Counted from the stretch's first letter, positions 17,446 through 28,773 are shown. The stretch is DNA of 64,000 nt from Streptomyces mangrovi (GCF_900114215.1 NZ_FOSG01000022.1:40619-104618); one strand, 5' to 3'. Notes: a model not told the origin generated them from the sequence alone. Numbers and translations: made by a program.

Positions 17446-17518
17446 CGCGCTCGGCAGGATTCGAACCTGCAACCTTCTGATCCGTAGTCAGATGCTCTAT
17501 CCGTTAAGCTACGAGCGC
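17446..17518 (-). tRNA. tRNA-Arg(ACG)
   Basis: 73 nt. The acceptor GCGCTCG pairs with CGAGCGC, discriminator G. The anticodon stem TCTGA/TCAGA holds CTACGGA, so the anticodon is ACG, the substrate of TadA (gene at 10550). The T arm contains GGTTCGAATCC. Confidence 0.97.
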
Positions 17519-17686
17519 TTGGCTTCCCGGCTGTTCTCTCGCCGGTCGGCGTTGCGGGAACAACATTACATGACCTCCGCCCAGAGGTGAAATCCATTCG
17601 GTCAACACGGCCTGACCTGCGGAGATACCCGGCAGAGGGCGCTCACGACCCCTGCCGCGGACCTGCCGGCGACCCCTGGAACGGAG

Positions 17687-17714
17687 GAAGCCCCGGCCGC
17701 ACGGCCGGGGCTTC
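17687..17714 (-). terminator. Terminator after tRNA-Ser(GCT)
   Basis: A 12-bp perfect stem GAAGCCCCGGCC / GGCCGGGGCTTC with GCAC loop, 20 bases beyond the tRNA 3' end. Confidence 0.8.
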
Positions 17715-17734
17715 GGTGATCTTGATGATCGAAG

Positions 17735-17825
17735 CGGAGGCTGAGGGATTTGAACCCTCGATGGGCTTTAAAACCCAAACCGCATTAGCAGTGCGGCGCC
17801 ATAGACCAGACTAGGCGAAGCCTCC
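17735..17825 (-). tRNA. tRNA-Ser(GCT)
   Basis: 91 nt. The acceptor GGAGGCT pairs with AGCCTCC, discriminator G. The anticodon stem CCGCA/TGCGG encloses CTGCTAA, anticodon GCT. The long variable arm is typical for serine. Confidence 0.97.
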
Positions 17826-18071
17826 CCACGCACCGCGTCACCGCAGCGTGTGTGTGCTGATGATGGCACAGCCCGGAGGCTGTCTCCAATCGGAGCCTAC
17901 GTTACCCGGCTGGCGGGTCCTCCGGCAAAGGGCTTTGCCCCTGGTGGCGGCACAGGTGGTGCGGCGGGCGGGTGGAGGTGCGCAACGGCGTGCGCGGTGG
18001 CGCGTTGGAAGGGGGAGGGAAGAACCCGCAGTCGCGCGGGTCCGCCCGCACCACACCTTCCGGGAGCCGCC

Positions 18072-18647
18072 ATGCCGCGCCGCCGTACCGCCGCAGCCCT
18101 CGCCGGGGCCGCCGTACTCGCCACCGTGCTCACCCCCGCCTCCGTCGCCGCACCCGCCTCCGTGCCGGCCTCCGCCTCCGCACGCCCCTGGCCCGCGCCC
18201 ATGCCCATGCCCGAGCCCGTCATGCCGGCCGCCCGGCAGGACCAGCTCACCATCACCGTCTCCACCTCTCCGGACGGCGTCGCGGCACCGCACACGGCGC
18301 CGCGCGGGGTACGCGGGGGCGGGGCGCCGACCAACCGGACGCACACCCTCGACTGCCACCCCGCCGGCGGCAGCCACCCCGACGCCCTCGCCGCCTGCGA
18401 CGCCGTCGACCGGGCCTCCCAGGGACCGCACGACCCCTGGCGCCCCGTCCCCGCGGACGCGATGTGCGCCCAGATCCACGGCGGTCCGGCCACCGCCCGT
18501 ATCACCGGGGTGTGGCACGGGCAGCGGGTGGACGCCTCGTTCCGGCGTACGGACGGCTGCGAGATCGCCCGCTGGGACGCCCTCGTGCCCGCCCTCCCCG
18601 GCCCGGAGGAGTTCGTGGAGGAACTCCCGGCGGAACCGGTGAAGTGA
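18072..18647 (+). CDS. Secreted subtilisin inhibitor-like (SSI) protein
   Basis: 191 residues from ATG 18072. The signal peptide MPRRRTAAALAGAAVLATVL and an Ala/Pro-rich propart precede an SSI domain (residues about 60-175). Visible SSI marks: LTITVSTSPDG, the first disulfide region (HTLDCHPAGGSHPD and AACDAV), the second pair around MCAQIHGG, and RRTDGCEIARWDALVP near the end. SSI proteins are dimeric inhibitors of extracellular serine proteases and a hallmark of Streptomyces. The reactive-site loop upstream of MCAQ is not canonical by eye, so potency or target may differ. It stands alone. Confidence 0.85.
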   Translation: MPRRRTAAALAGAAVLATVLTPASVAAPASVPASASARPWPAPMPMPEPVMPAARQDQLTITVSTSPDGVAAPHTAPRGVRGGGAPTNRTHTLDCHPAGGSHPDALAACDAVDRASQGPHDPWRPVPADAMCAQIHGGPATARITGVWHGQRVDASFRRTDGCEIARWDALVPALPGPEEFVEELPAEPVK

Positions 18648-18903
18648 CGGACGTCATACGCGGGCCCGGCCCCGGGCCCGCGTTCTCCCCACCCTCCCCA
18701 CGCATCCGCCGTCGCTTCCGCCATCGCTGCCCGTAGACTTCCCCTCAAGTGGCACGCGCGGGAGAGCGGCGCACCGATCCGGTTCCGGCCCGGTTCCGGT
18801 TTCGGTTTCGGTTCAGCTCCGGTCCGGCCCCCCGGCGCCGGGCCCGGCCCGGTTCCGGCGCTGCCACGGTGCACCAGCTGGTCAGCAGGGAGGATGCGTC
18901 GTC

Positions 18904-21900
18904 GTGAGCAGCAGGCCATCCCGAGGCGCTGCTCGCCTCGCAGCCATACTCGACGCACTGCCGGACGCGTTGCTTCTCGTGAACTGCAACGGCACGGTCG
19001 TCAACGCCAACAGCATCGCCCTGGAAGTCTTCGAGTCGCCGGGCACGGCCCTGGTCGGGCGCGGACTGCTCGACCTGCTCCCGGACTTCGACTCCAAGCT
19101 CATCCCCGGCTCGATGCGCCGCCCCGACGACGCCCCCCAGCCCCGCACCAAGCCGACGCGGATGGTGGCCCGGCGCACCGACGGAACGCAGTTCATGGTC
19201 GAGGTGACCAGCGCCAACCTGGAGGACGGGCGCACCCCCTACGAGTCGTCCTTCGAGGCCGCCTTCGCCGACCACGGCAACAGCTACACCGGCAACGAAC
19301 TGCTGATGCTCGTCGTCCGGGACCTGACCGGCACCGTCGACACCGAGGCCGAGCTGGCCCGGCAGCAGCGCCAGACCGAGATGATCCTGCGCGCCGCCGC
19401 CGAGGGCGTGGTGGGTGTGGACACCGAGGGCCGGGTCGTCCTGGTCAACCCGGCCGCCGCGCAGATCCTCGGCTACCGGGCCGGCGAGCTGGGCGGGCAG
19501 AAGCTCCACCCGCTCGTCCACCACTCGCGCCCCGACGGCAGCCAGCTCCCGTGGGAGGAGACGCCGCTCGCCGACAGCCTGCGCTCCGGGCGCAAGCACC
19601 GGGTGCGCGGGCAGGTGCTGTGGACCAAGAGCGGGCGCGCGGTGCCGGTCGACATGACGACCGCGCCGGTGCGCGACGGCGACCAGCTCGTCGGCGCGGT
19701 GCTCGCCTTCACCGACCGCACCGCCTACGACGCCCTCGCCGCACGCCACGAACAGCTCCTGGCCGTGCTGGAGAGCGGGCTGCGCGGGCCGCTGGAGCAG
19801 CTCCGCGGCGAACTGGGCGGGCTGGCGGCCGATCCGGCCGGGCAGCTGTGGCCGGAGGCGAACCAGACGCTGCACTATCTGGCCGCCGGCTACGCGCGTA
19901 TGACCACGCTCGTGGACAACGTGCTGGGCTACCAGCGGCTGGACGCGGGCGCCCACCGTCTCGCGCGCGAGACGGTGTCGCTGGACGAGGTGGTCTCGGC
20001 CGGCGTCGAGGGCGCGATCGAGCTGATCGGGCCCGGGCGCGCGCAGTTCGCGGTGCACGCCCCGCCGGTCGAGGTGGAGGTGGACCCGGTACGGCTGGCG
20101 CAGGCGCTGGCCCATCTGGTCGCGGACGTGGCCGGCGTGGATGCGACCGGCAACGCTCAGGGCCCCGCCTCCGGCGACTCGACGATCGTGGTCGCGGCCG
20201 CGCAGCGCGGGGACGTGGTGCGCATCGAGGTGCGCGGCCCGTACGGCGGCGGCAGCCCGGTGCACGAGCCGCTGGTGCGCGGGATCGTGCGGCGGCACGG
20301 CGGTGTGCTCCAGACCCACCAGGTGCCCGGCGCCGGAGGCGGCAGCGCCTACGTGCTGGAGGTGCCGGTCGGCTCCCCCGACCCGGCGAAGGCGGCGGCC
20401 CGGCGGAAACGGGGCGCCCGGGAACAGGACGTCCGGGAACAGGACGTCCGGGAACAGGGAGCCCAGGAGCAGGCCGCTCAAGAGGCACGGGAGCAGGAGG
20501 CACGGGGAGAGCAGGGGCCGGAGACGGGGGGCACGCAGGGCTCCCTGGACACCCGGGCCGCTCAGGAGGTGCAGGCCGCCCAGGGCGGAGGCGAGACCAC
20601 GGTGATGCCCGTGCCGTCGCAGCCGGTGCGCGGCACGCCCGCCGCGCACGCGGCGGGTGCGGCGGGCGCGGCGGAGGCCTCCGGCGGTGGGGCGATCGCC
20701 CTGCCGCCCGGCTCGCGGAACACGGCGGAGACCGCCGCGCCGGACGACGGCAGCGGCGCCGGGGCGATCCCGTCCGGTGGAGGACGCCGTCGGGCGCGGC
20801 GTGCGCTGGCCCAGGGCGGCGAGCGCACGGAGGAGACCGAAGACACCGGGGACGGCAGCGGTGAGCACGCGCTGCCGCCCGCGCCGTCCCGGTTCCCCCA
20901 GCAGAGCACGGGCACGGGCCGGCGTGCCCGCCGGGCCTTCCCCGGGCCGGAGGCGCCGGCTCCGGCCGCTCCCGCACAGGCTCCGGGGCGGGCGGCGTTC
21001 GCGCTGCCGCCCGGCCCGACCCCGGCTGCGGACCCGACCCCGGCTCCGCAGCCCGTGCAGCCGCCCGCGCAACCGCAGTTGCAGCCCGTACAGCCACAGC
21101 CGGGGCAGCAGCACCAGCCCGCACAGCCACAGCCCGCACAGCACCAGCCGGTTCGGCGGCCCGAGGCCGAGGCCGTCCAGGAGGACCGGCCGACCGGCCG
21201 CCGCCGCCGCGTGCCGCCGCCCGAGGAGACGCCGCGGCCGGCTCCCGCCGCCGCCGAGCCGCAGACCCCCGGGTCCGGGTCCGGGTCCGAACAGCACACC
21301 CCCGCCCATCACCCCGAGTACGCCGAGCACGCCCGGCAGCCCGAACACGACGACACGGGCGGCGCGGGCGACACGGGCGGCGCGGGCGGCGCCGAGCAGC
21401 CCGCCCAGGCCGATCTCACCGTGGTCGCGGGCAGCCCCATCCTGGGCGGCGCGGTGCCGCCCGAGGGTGCGCGTCGGCAGCGTGCGCTGCCGATGCCGGG
21501 CAGCGAGGCGGCGCCGTCGGAGCAGACCTCCGGCGTCAGCGTGCGCACCCTCGGCCAGGGCGTGCCCTTCGCCCGGCAGGCGGATGAGCAGCACACCGGC
21601 CGGCACGCGGTCCAGCAGCCCGCGCCCCCTGCCACACCCCCCGCGCCCCCCGCACCTGCCGAGCGCCCCGCGCCGCAGCCTCCGGCCCAGGCGCCCGCGC
21701 CCGGCTCCGCACCCACTCCCACCCCCGCTCCCACGTCCACACCCGCGCAGAGCAGCGCCGGTCCGGGGCGCCGCCGCAAGCTCGCGGCTCCGCCGGCGGA
21801 GAAGGAGCGCGCCGCCGAGGCGGCCGCCGCGGCCGTCACCGCCGCGCCGTCGCAGGCCCAGCCCCAGTACCCGCCGGCCCAGCACACCCACAGCGGGCGG

Positions 21901-22746
21901 GAGTTTGCCATCGGCGCGCCCGAGGCCGGGGCCGAGGGGCCGGAGCATCTGGACGGTCCGGGCGGCGCCGTGGAGGTCACCGGCGGCAGCGGCCAGGTGC
22001 CGCTGCCGGCCGACGACGAACTGCCGCCCGAGCCCCTGGACAACCCCCGGCGGCTGCTGGTGTGGCCCGAGCCGGACGTCTCCACCCAGCAGGCCCTGAC
22101 CGACCGCGGCTACCGCCCCGTCATCGTCCACTCCCGCGAGGAGGTGGACGCCCAGATCGCGGCGTACCCGGCGGCCCTCTTCGTGGACCCGCTGACCGGC
22201 CCCATCACCCGTACCGCTCTGCAGTCGCTGCGCCAGGCGGCCGTCGCCGCCGAGGTGCCGGTGCTGGTGACGGCCGGTCTGGGGGTGGCCTCGCGCGAGG
22301 CGGCGTACGGCGCGGACCCGGCGGTGCTCCTCAAGGCCCTCGCACCGCGCGACAGCGAGCAGCACCCGCCGCGGGTGCTGCTGGTGGAGGAGCACGCGGC
22401 CATCGCGGACGCCATGGCCGCGACGCTGGGGCGGCGCGGCATGCAGACCGCGCACGCCCCCTCGGACGCGGAGGCGGTGCAGCTCGCGGCGCAGATCCGG
22501 CCGAACCTGGTGGTGATGGACCTGATGCAGGTACGCCGCCGCCGTGCCGGGATCATCGACTGGCTGCGGGTGAACGGCATGCTCAACCGCACGCCGTTCG
22601 TCGTCTACACCTCCGCCTCCATCGACGAGGCGGAGCTGCCCGGCCTGGCGTCCGGCGAGACGGTCCTCTTCCTCGCGGAGAGGTCCACGAGCCCGGAGGT
22701 GCAGGCGCGCATCGTGGACCTGCTGGCGAAGATCGGCGCCAACTAG
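18904..22746 (+). CDS. Large PAS / degenerate histidine kinase-receiver hybrid protein
   Basis: 1280 residues from GTG 18904. Order: PAS-like domain (residues about 10-150, LDALPDALLLVNCNGTVVNA), linker helix, second PAS (about 160-275, ILRAAAEGVVGVDTEGRVVL), then a dimerisation/ATPase-like region (about 280-495). A low-complexity region of about 550 residues rich in Pro, Gln, Ala and Glu follows (about 500-1050). The C-terminus has two receiver-like segments (LLVWPEPDVSTQQAL, then RVLLVEEHAAIADAMAATLG with VVMDLMQ). In the kinase region the expected phospho-acceptor His is replaced (VLESGLRGPLEQLRG), and a clear N-box is missing. The last receiver keeps Asp in VVMDL but has VEEH at its acidic pocket and no conserved Lys. 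It may act as a scaffold rather than an active kinase. No cognate regulator adjoins it. Confidence 0.8.
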   Translation: MSSRPSRGAARLAAILDALPDALLLVNCNGTVVNANSIALEVFESPGTALVGRGLLDLLPDFDSKLIPGSMRRPDDAPQPRTKPTRMVARRTDGTQFMVEVTSANLEDGRTPYESSFEAAFADHGNSYTGNELLMLVVRDLTGTVDTEAELARQQRQTEMILRAAAEGVVGVDTEGRVVLVNPAAAQILGYRAGELGGQKLHPLVHHSRPDGSQLPWEETPLADSLRSGRKHRVRGQVLWTKSGRAVPVDMTTAPVRDGDQLVGAVLAFTDRTAYDALAARHEQLLAVLESGLRGPLEQLRGELGGLAADPAGQLWPEANQTLHYLAAGYARMTTLVDNVLGYQRLDAGAHRLARETVSLDEVVSAGVEGAIELIGPGRAQFAVHAPPVEVEVDPVRLAQALAHLVADVAGVDATGNAQGPASGDSTIVVAAAQRGDVVRIEVRGPYGGGSPVHEPLVRGIVRRHGGVLQTHQVPGAGGGSAYVLEVPVGSPDPAKAAARRKRGAREQDVREQDVREQGAQEQAAQEAREQEARGEQGPETGGTQGSLDTRAAQEVQAAQGGGETTVMPVPSQPVRGTPAAHAAGAAGAAEASGGGAIALPPGSRNTAETAAPDDGSGAGAIPSGGGRRRARRALAQGGERTEETEDTGDGSGEHALPPAPSRFPQQSTGTGRRARRAFPGPEAPAPAAPAQAPGRAAFALPPGPTPAADPTPAPQPVQPPAQPQLQPVQPQPGQQHQPAQPQPAQHQPVRRPEAEAVQEDRPTGRRRRVPPPEETPRPAPAAAEPQTPGSGSGSEQHTPAHHPEYAEHARQPEHDDTGGAGDTGGAGGAEQPAQADLTVVAGSPILGGAVPPEGARRQRALPMPGSEAAPSEQTSGVSVRTLGQGVPFARQADEQHTGRHAVQQPAPPATPPAPPAPAERPAPQPPAQAPAPGSAPTPTPAPTSTPAQSSAGPGRRRKLAAPPAEKERAAEAAAAAVTAAPSQAQPQYPPAQHTHSGREFAIGAPEAGAEGPEHLDGPGGAVEVTGGSGQVPLPADDELPPEPLDNPRRLLVWPEPDVSTQQALTDRGYRPVIVHSREEVDAQIAAYPAALFVDPLTGPITRTALQSLRQAAVAAEVPVLVTAGLGVASREAAYGADPAVLLKALAPRDSEQHPPRVLLVEEHAAIADAMAATLGRRGMQTAHAPSDAEAVQLAAQIRPNLVVMDLMQVRRRRAGIIDWLRVNGMLNRTPFVVYTSASIDEAELPGLASGETVLFLAERSTSPEVQARIVDLLAKIGAN

Positions 22747-22772
22747 CCACCCGACCCGGCGTTGGCGCCCGG

Positions 22773-23456
22773 TCAGGTGCTCGCGGCCTCGTCCGGGTGG
22801 AGGCCGTCGAGGATGAGGGCGAGGCCGAAGTCGAACTCCCCGGCGTAGTCGTAGCCAGGCTTCAGGACGTGCTCGGCGGCCAGTTCGGCGAGGTGGGGGT
22901 AGGCGTCGGCGGGCATCTCGCGCAGGATGGCGCCCGTGACCTCGTCCTGCTCGGCCGTGCCGGTGAACGGCAGGCTCAGCTCCTGGAGCACGAAGCCGTA
23001 CAGGTAGCTGTCGATCAGTGAGACGGCGTGCGCGGCCATCCGGACGGAGAAGCCTCCGGCGCGCAGGGCTCCGATGACGGCGTCGTGGTGGCGCAGGGTG
23101 GCCGGGCCGGGCCGGGAGCGGGAGTCCATCAGGCCGACGGCCCAGGGGTGGCGCAGGAGGACGGCGCGGGCGGAGACCGCGCGCCGTCGCATGGAGCTCT
23201 TCCAGTCCGTGTCGCGCGGCGGCAGTTCGATCTCGCCGAACACCGCGTCCACCATGCCGTCGAGGATGTCCTCCTTGCCCGACACATGGTGGTAGATCGA
23301 CATCGCCTCGACGCCCAGCGGCTCGGCGATGGCCCGCATGGTGAGCGCGGCCGATCCCTTCTCGTCCGCCACCGCCACCGCGGCGCGGATCACGCGCTCC
23401 CGGCTGAGCGGGGTGCGCGCCGAAGCCCCGCGCCGGGCCTTTCCCGCCTCGCGCAT
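22773..23456 (-). CDS. TetR-family transcriptional regulator
   Basis: 227 residues. The N-terminal HTH is clear: SRERVIRAAVAVADEKGSAA, then MRAIAEPLGVEAMSIYHHVS. The C-terminal half resembles the TetR_C_1 type (RRRAVSARAVLLRHPWAVGL and LIDSYLYGFVLQELSL). It is transcribed away from the NmrA-like gene at 23568. The gap between them holds two 13-bp palindromes, so it most likely represses itself and that gene. Downstream it is convergent with the hybrid kinase gene. Confidence 0.92.
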   Translation of the reverse strand: MREAGKARRGASARTPLSRERVIRAAVAVADEKGSAALTMRAIAEPLGVEAMSIYHHVSGKEDILDGMVDAVFGEIELPPRDTDWKSSMRRRAVSARAVLLRHPWAVGLMDSRSRPGPATLRHHDAVIGALRAGGFSVRMAAHAVSLIDSYLYGFVLQELSLPFTGTAEQDEVTGAILREMPADAYPHLAELAAEHVLKPGYDYAGEFDFGLALILDGLHPDEAAST

Positions 23457-23477
23457 CCGCCTCTCCTCTCGCTCCGC

Positions 23478-23521
23478 TTGACCGTCTTACGGCGTAAGGC
23501 TAGCGTAACTTACAACGTAAG
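23478..23521. promoter_or_regulatory. Promoter with two TetR operators in the divergent gap
   Basis: CTTACGGCGTAAG (23486-23498) and CTTACAACGTAAG (23509-23521) are 13-bp palindromes with identical arms CTTAC/GTAAG, centres 23 bp apart. A plus-strand promoter TTGACC (23478-23483), 17 bp, TAGCGT (23501-23506) has its spacer covered by the first palindrome. Confidence 0.8.
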
Positions 23522-23567
23522 GTTGACACTCCGAGGACTCCGAGGACTCCGGCGAAAGGGCTGAGCC

Positions 23568-24287
<720 letters not shown>

Positions 24288-24381
24288 ACCGGCCCCGGCC
24301 GTACCGCGCGCGGCGGCGGCCCGGACGGGACTCCCGCCCGGGCCGCCGCGGCAACCCTTGTGCGCCGTGCGCCGTGCGCGG

Positions 24382-26034
<1,653 letters not shown>

Positions 26035-26107
26035 CGGGGCCTCCCGTGAACGAGATATTACGTGCGCCGCCGCGAGCGGGCGGCGCGGTCGTTGCGGGAA
26101 GCCTGCC

Positions 26108-26121
26108 ACCGACCGGTCGGT
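26108..26121. promoter_or_regulatory. TetR-type operator upstream of acyl-CoA synthetase
   Basis: ACCGACCGGTCGGT is a perfect 14-bp palindrome of the kind many actinobacterial TetR regulators of lipid metabolism bind. No TetR gene is adjacent, so the regulator is elsewhere. Confidence 0.7.
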
Positions 26122-26174
26122 ATGTCACTAGGCCGGACCCGGATATGTCGCTGTCTTTCCACCCGGGCCCGCCG

Positions 26175-26876
26175 CTAGGCGGCGACCGCCGCCTCCCCCT
26201 CGAAGTCCCCCGCGCCTCTGAGCCCCCTCAGGTCACCGCCGTCCCCTCCGGCGCTCACCCGCACCTCTCGCAACCCCTGCGTCCCCCGGGCACCCCGGGC
26301 CCCGTGCGTCTCCCCTACACCCCGCGTTCCCCGCTCCGCACCACCGCCGCCCAGCACGTCCGCCAGGAGCCGCGGGTCCTCGCGGAGCTTGGCCAGCGCC
26401 CGCGACACCGCGCTCTTGACCGTGCCGACCGAGACCCCGAGCACCGCCGCGGTCTGCGCCTCGCTCAGGTCCTCGTAGTAGCGCAGGGTCACCATGGCCC
26501 GCTGCCGCTCCGGCAGCGCCAGCACCGCCCGCCACACCGCGTCGCGCACGGCCTGCTGCTCGGCGGGGTCGGGGCCGGGCACCGGATCGGGCTCCGGCAG
26601 CTCCTCGCAGGAGTACTCGTCCACCCGGCGCTTGCGCCACTGCGAGGTGCGCGTGTTCACCAGCGCACGGCGCACATAGCCGTCGAGCGCGCGCTGGTCC
26701 TCGATCCGCTCCCAGGCCAGGTAGGTCTTGGTCAGCGCGGTCTGGAGCAGGTCCTCGGCGTCGCTGGGGTTGGAGGTGAGCGAGCGCGCCGTGCGCAGCA
26801 GCACCGGCCCGCGGGCCCGTACGTAAGAGGTGAAGGTCAGCGGCGCCACGGTCGCGGCCGTCCCATGCGTGGTCAT
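26175..26876 (-). CDS. ECF sigma factor, SigE family (SigE-like, actinobacterial)
   Basis: 233 residues. Region 2: FTSYVRARGPVLLRTARSLT and DAEDLLQTALTKTYLAWERI. Region 4: LALPERQRAMVTLRYYEDLS and AQTAAVLGVSVGTVKSAVSR. The RRALVNTRTSQWRKRR segment between them is characteristic of the SigE-family ECF group of Streptomyces. The last 50 residues are a Gly/Arg-rich repeat-like tail (RGARGTQGLREV) not needed for the fold. No anti-sigma gene is adjacent on either side. Confidence 0.88.
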   Translation of the reverse strand: MTTHGTAATVAPLTFTSYVRARGPVLLRTARSLTSNPSDAEDLLQTALTKTYLAWERIEDQRALDGYVRRALVNTRTSQWRKRRVDEYSCEELPEPDPVPGPDPAEQQAVRDAVWRAVLALPERQRAMVTLRYYEDLSEAQTAAVLGVSVGTVKSAVSRALAKLREDPRLLADVLGGGGAERGTRGVGETHGARGARGTQGLREVRVSAGGDGGDLRGLRGAGDFEGEAAVAA

Positions 26877-27063
26877 GGCCCAACGCTAGGAGCCGGGACC
26901 CCTGCCCCGGATCGGTCCCAGGTCCCGATGCCGCGTCCCTCTCAGGGTGGAGGCGGATCTCCTTCTCCACCCCCGGGAGGGGGACGGCCCCCCCGTACCG
27001 CCTCGGGGTCGTCCCGGTGACCGCCCCCGCGCACCGCAACGCACAGCGGCCGCGCGCACAACA

Positions 27064-27096
27064 GCAGAGCGGCCGCACCGAGTGCGGCCGCTCTGC
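27064..27096. terminator. Hairpin terminator
   Basis: A 15-bp perfect stem GCAGAGCGGCCGCAC / GTGCGGCCGCTCTGC with CGA loop, containing two NotI sites. It lies 60 bp beyond the small ORF at 27156-27221 in its direction of reading. Confidence 0.75.
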
Positions 27097-27155
27097 CCAT
27101 CCCTTCCTTCTCCCGGGACACCGGCCGGTTCCCCGCCCGGCCGGCGCCCGTCGGC

Positions 27156-27221
27156 TCATCCGAGCCCGTGAAGCGCGTGCACCACCACGGCCCCGAACCG
27201 GGTGATGCGGGTACGTGCCAT
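27156..27221 (-). CDS. Possible 21-residue peptide
   Basis: ATG 27221 to TGA 27156-27158, with GGAAGGA 6 bases before the ATG, as good a ribosome site as any nearby. The peptide starts MARTRITRFGAVVVHALH: a basic N-terminus and a short hydrophobic stretch. A strong hairpin follows at 27064-27096. It could be a free-standing small protein or the leader of a lost gene. No relative is recognised. Confidence 0.45.
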   Translation of the reverse strand: MARTRITRFGAVVVHALHGLG

Positions 27222-27573
27222 GTTCTGTCCTTCCGGAGCGTGTGCCTGAGGTTTTCGCAGCGACGTCGCGAACTCAGACTGCCCTACGGAAACCCGGCGA
27301 ACCACCCACAACGCCTCATCCACTCGCAAGAATGACGACGTGTCGATAAACCCCCCGTGCAACCGCACCCCCCTTCCCACCCGTCCGCAGCAGGGCGGGC
27401 GCCATCGGCACGCCCCTCGCACGCCTGTACGCGCCCATGCCGCACGGCGCACGCGCTCTCCCTGCGCGCCCGCTTTCCACACCCCGTCCGCCGTACGGCC
27501 TCATGGTCGACGGATCCGCGTGCGTGGAGCAGACTGGCGGGCGGGCGCGTAAGCGCGGAAGGGGGAGGACACC
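27222..27573. other. 352-bp gap without a convincing gene
   Basis: Contains the presumed promoter of the small peptide at its left end and of the DUF6191 gene at its right end (GGGGGAGG at about 27561-27568). Open frames through it have no ribosome site and are rich in Pro/Arg, as expected by chance at this G+C. I see no RNA structure. Confidence 0.6.
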
Positions 27574-27864
27574 GTGGAGTTCGTGGTCTTCATGACGCTG
27601 CCGGGGCTGGTCATCCTGCTGATCGCCGTGGCCTTCGTCGACCGGGTGCTGCTGCCCCGGCTGGGCAGGGGACGCGACAGCAGGGTCGCGGCGACGGGCT
27701 TCGAGATGCTCCACGCGAGCCTCCTGCCCGGCAAGGAGCACGAGCTGAAGCAGCGTCAGACGACGACGCTGATGCGCGAGGAGGAGGGCGACGGCGCCCC
27801 TCCGCACTCCACCGTCGACCTGAAGCGCGGCACCGCGGTCATCCGCCCGAACGACCTGTCCTGA
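27574..27864 (+). CDS. DUF6191-family small membrane protein
   Basis: 96 residues from GTG 27574 with GGGGGAGG upstream. An N-terminal membrane helix (VFMTLPGLVILLIAVAFVD) is followed by a conserved soluble part: TGFEMLHASLLPGKEHELKQ, then LMREEEGDGAPPHSTVDLKR ending AVIRP. These segments match the DUF6191 family as I remember it. Function unknown. The ferritin-like gene starts 26 bases after its stop, so the two are probably co-transcribed. Confidence 0.8.
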   Translation: MEFVVFMTLPGLVILLIAVAFVDRVLLPRLGRGRDSRVAATGFEMLHASLLPGKEHELKQRQTTTLMREEEGDGAPPHSTVDLKRGTAVIRPNDLS

Positions 27865-27890
27865 TCTCCGGCCCAGGAGAGGGAAACCAC

Positions 27891-28646
27891 ATGGGCACGA
27901 ACGGATTCGCCGAGTGGGTACGGCGTTTCGAGGACGAGCGCGAGCGCAGGCACGCCCGGGGCGACCCCGACTGGGAGCGGGGCGCCACCCTCCACCCGGC
28001 CGTGCGGAACAGCGTCCAGCGCTTCCAGGTGGGCGAGGACGGCGACGGCGCCAACCTGATCGCCAAGGCGGACCGTGCCGGGGACCCCGACTACGCGCGA
28101 GCGGTCCGGCTGTTCGTCGACGAGGAGCGCAACCACGCCCGCCTCCTCGCCCAACTGCTGGCCGCGGGCGGCGCACCGACCCTGACCGGCCACTGGAGCG
28201 ACAGGGCCTTCGTACGGCTGCGGCGCCTGATGGGGCTGCGCATGGAACTGCTGGTGCTGATGGTCGCGGAGGTGGTGGCGCTGCGCTACTACCGCGCCCT
28301 GCGCGACGGCGCCGGCGACCCGCTCACCTCGGACGTGGCGGGCCGCATCCTGGCCGACGAACAGCGCCACATACCGTTCCACTGCGAGCGCCTGCGCACC
28401 TCCCTCGCCCAGCTGCCCCGACCGCTGCGCCGACCGGTGACGGCCCTGTGGCGGCTGATGCTCCTCGCCGCGTCCCTCGTCGTCGCCGCCGACCACGGCC
28501 CGGCACTGCGCCGCCTCGGCCTCGGACGCCGCCGCTTCACCGCCGACGTCATGGCCTCCTCCCGCACGGCGGTCTCCGCGATCCTGGCCGCGCGCCCGGC
28601 CGCCCTGCCGGACGAACAGCCCGGCACCCGATCGGGCGCGGCCTGA
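27891..28646 (+). CDS. Ferritin-like (diiron) domain protein
   Basis: 251 residues. Two helix motifs of the ferritin-like diiron type are visible: VRLFVDEERNHARLLAQLL (E..H) and RILADEQRHIPFHCERL (E..H), with further Glu residues in the MGLRMELLVLMVAEVVALRY helix between them. It could bind two irons and act as an oxidase or hydroxylase, or store iron; the substrate is unknown. The ATG has GGAGAGGG upstream. It follows the DUF6191 gene closely. Confidence 0.72.
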   Translation: MGTNGFAEWVRRFEDERERRHARGDPDWERGATLHPAVRNSVQRFQVGEDGDGANLIAKADRAGDPDYARAVRLFVDEERNHARLLAQLLAAGGAPTLTGHWSDRAFVRLRRLMGLRMELLVLMVAEVVALRYYRALRDGAGDPLTSDVAGRILADEQRHIPFHCERLRTSLAQLPRPLRRPVTALWRLMLLAASLVVAADHGPALRRLGLGRRRFTADVMASSRTAVSAILAARPAALPDEQPGTRSGAA

Positions 28647-28773
28647 CGCCGGACGGCGGCCGTCAGTTCAGCGACTTCTCGACGATGCCTCGGCCTAGGA
28701 CCTTGACCCTCCGTTGCCGTATCTCTGGGATGCTGATGGACGCCGGGTGTACCGGGCGAGAGGGGTGGCGTTC

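Noticed and set aside
18745..22455. 1236-codon open frame on the minus strand
   Set aside because: It mirrors the hybrid kinase gene and consists of low-complexity Gly/Arg/Leu sequence.
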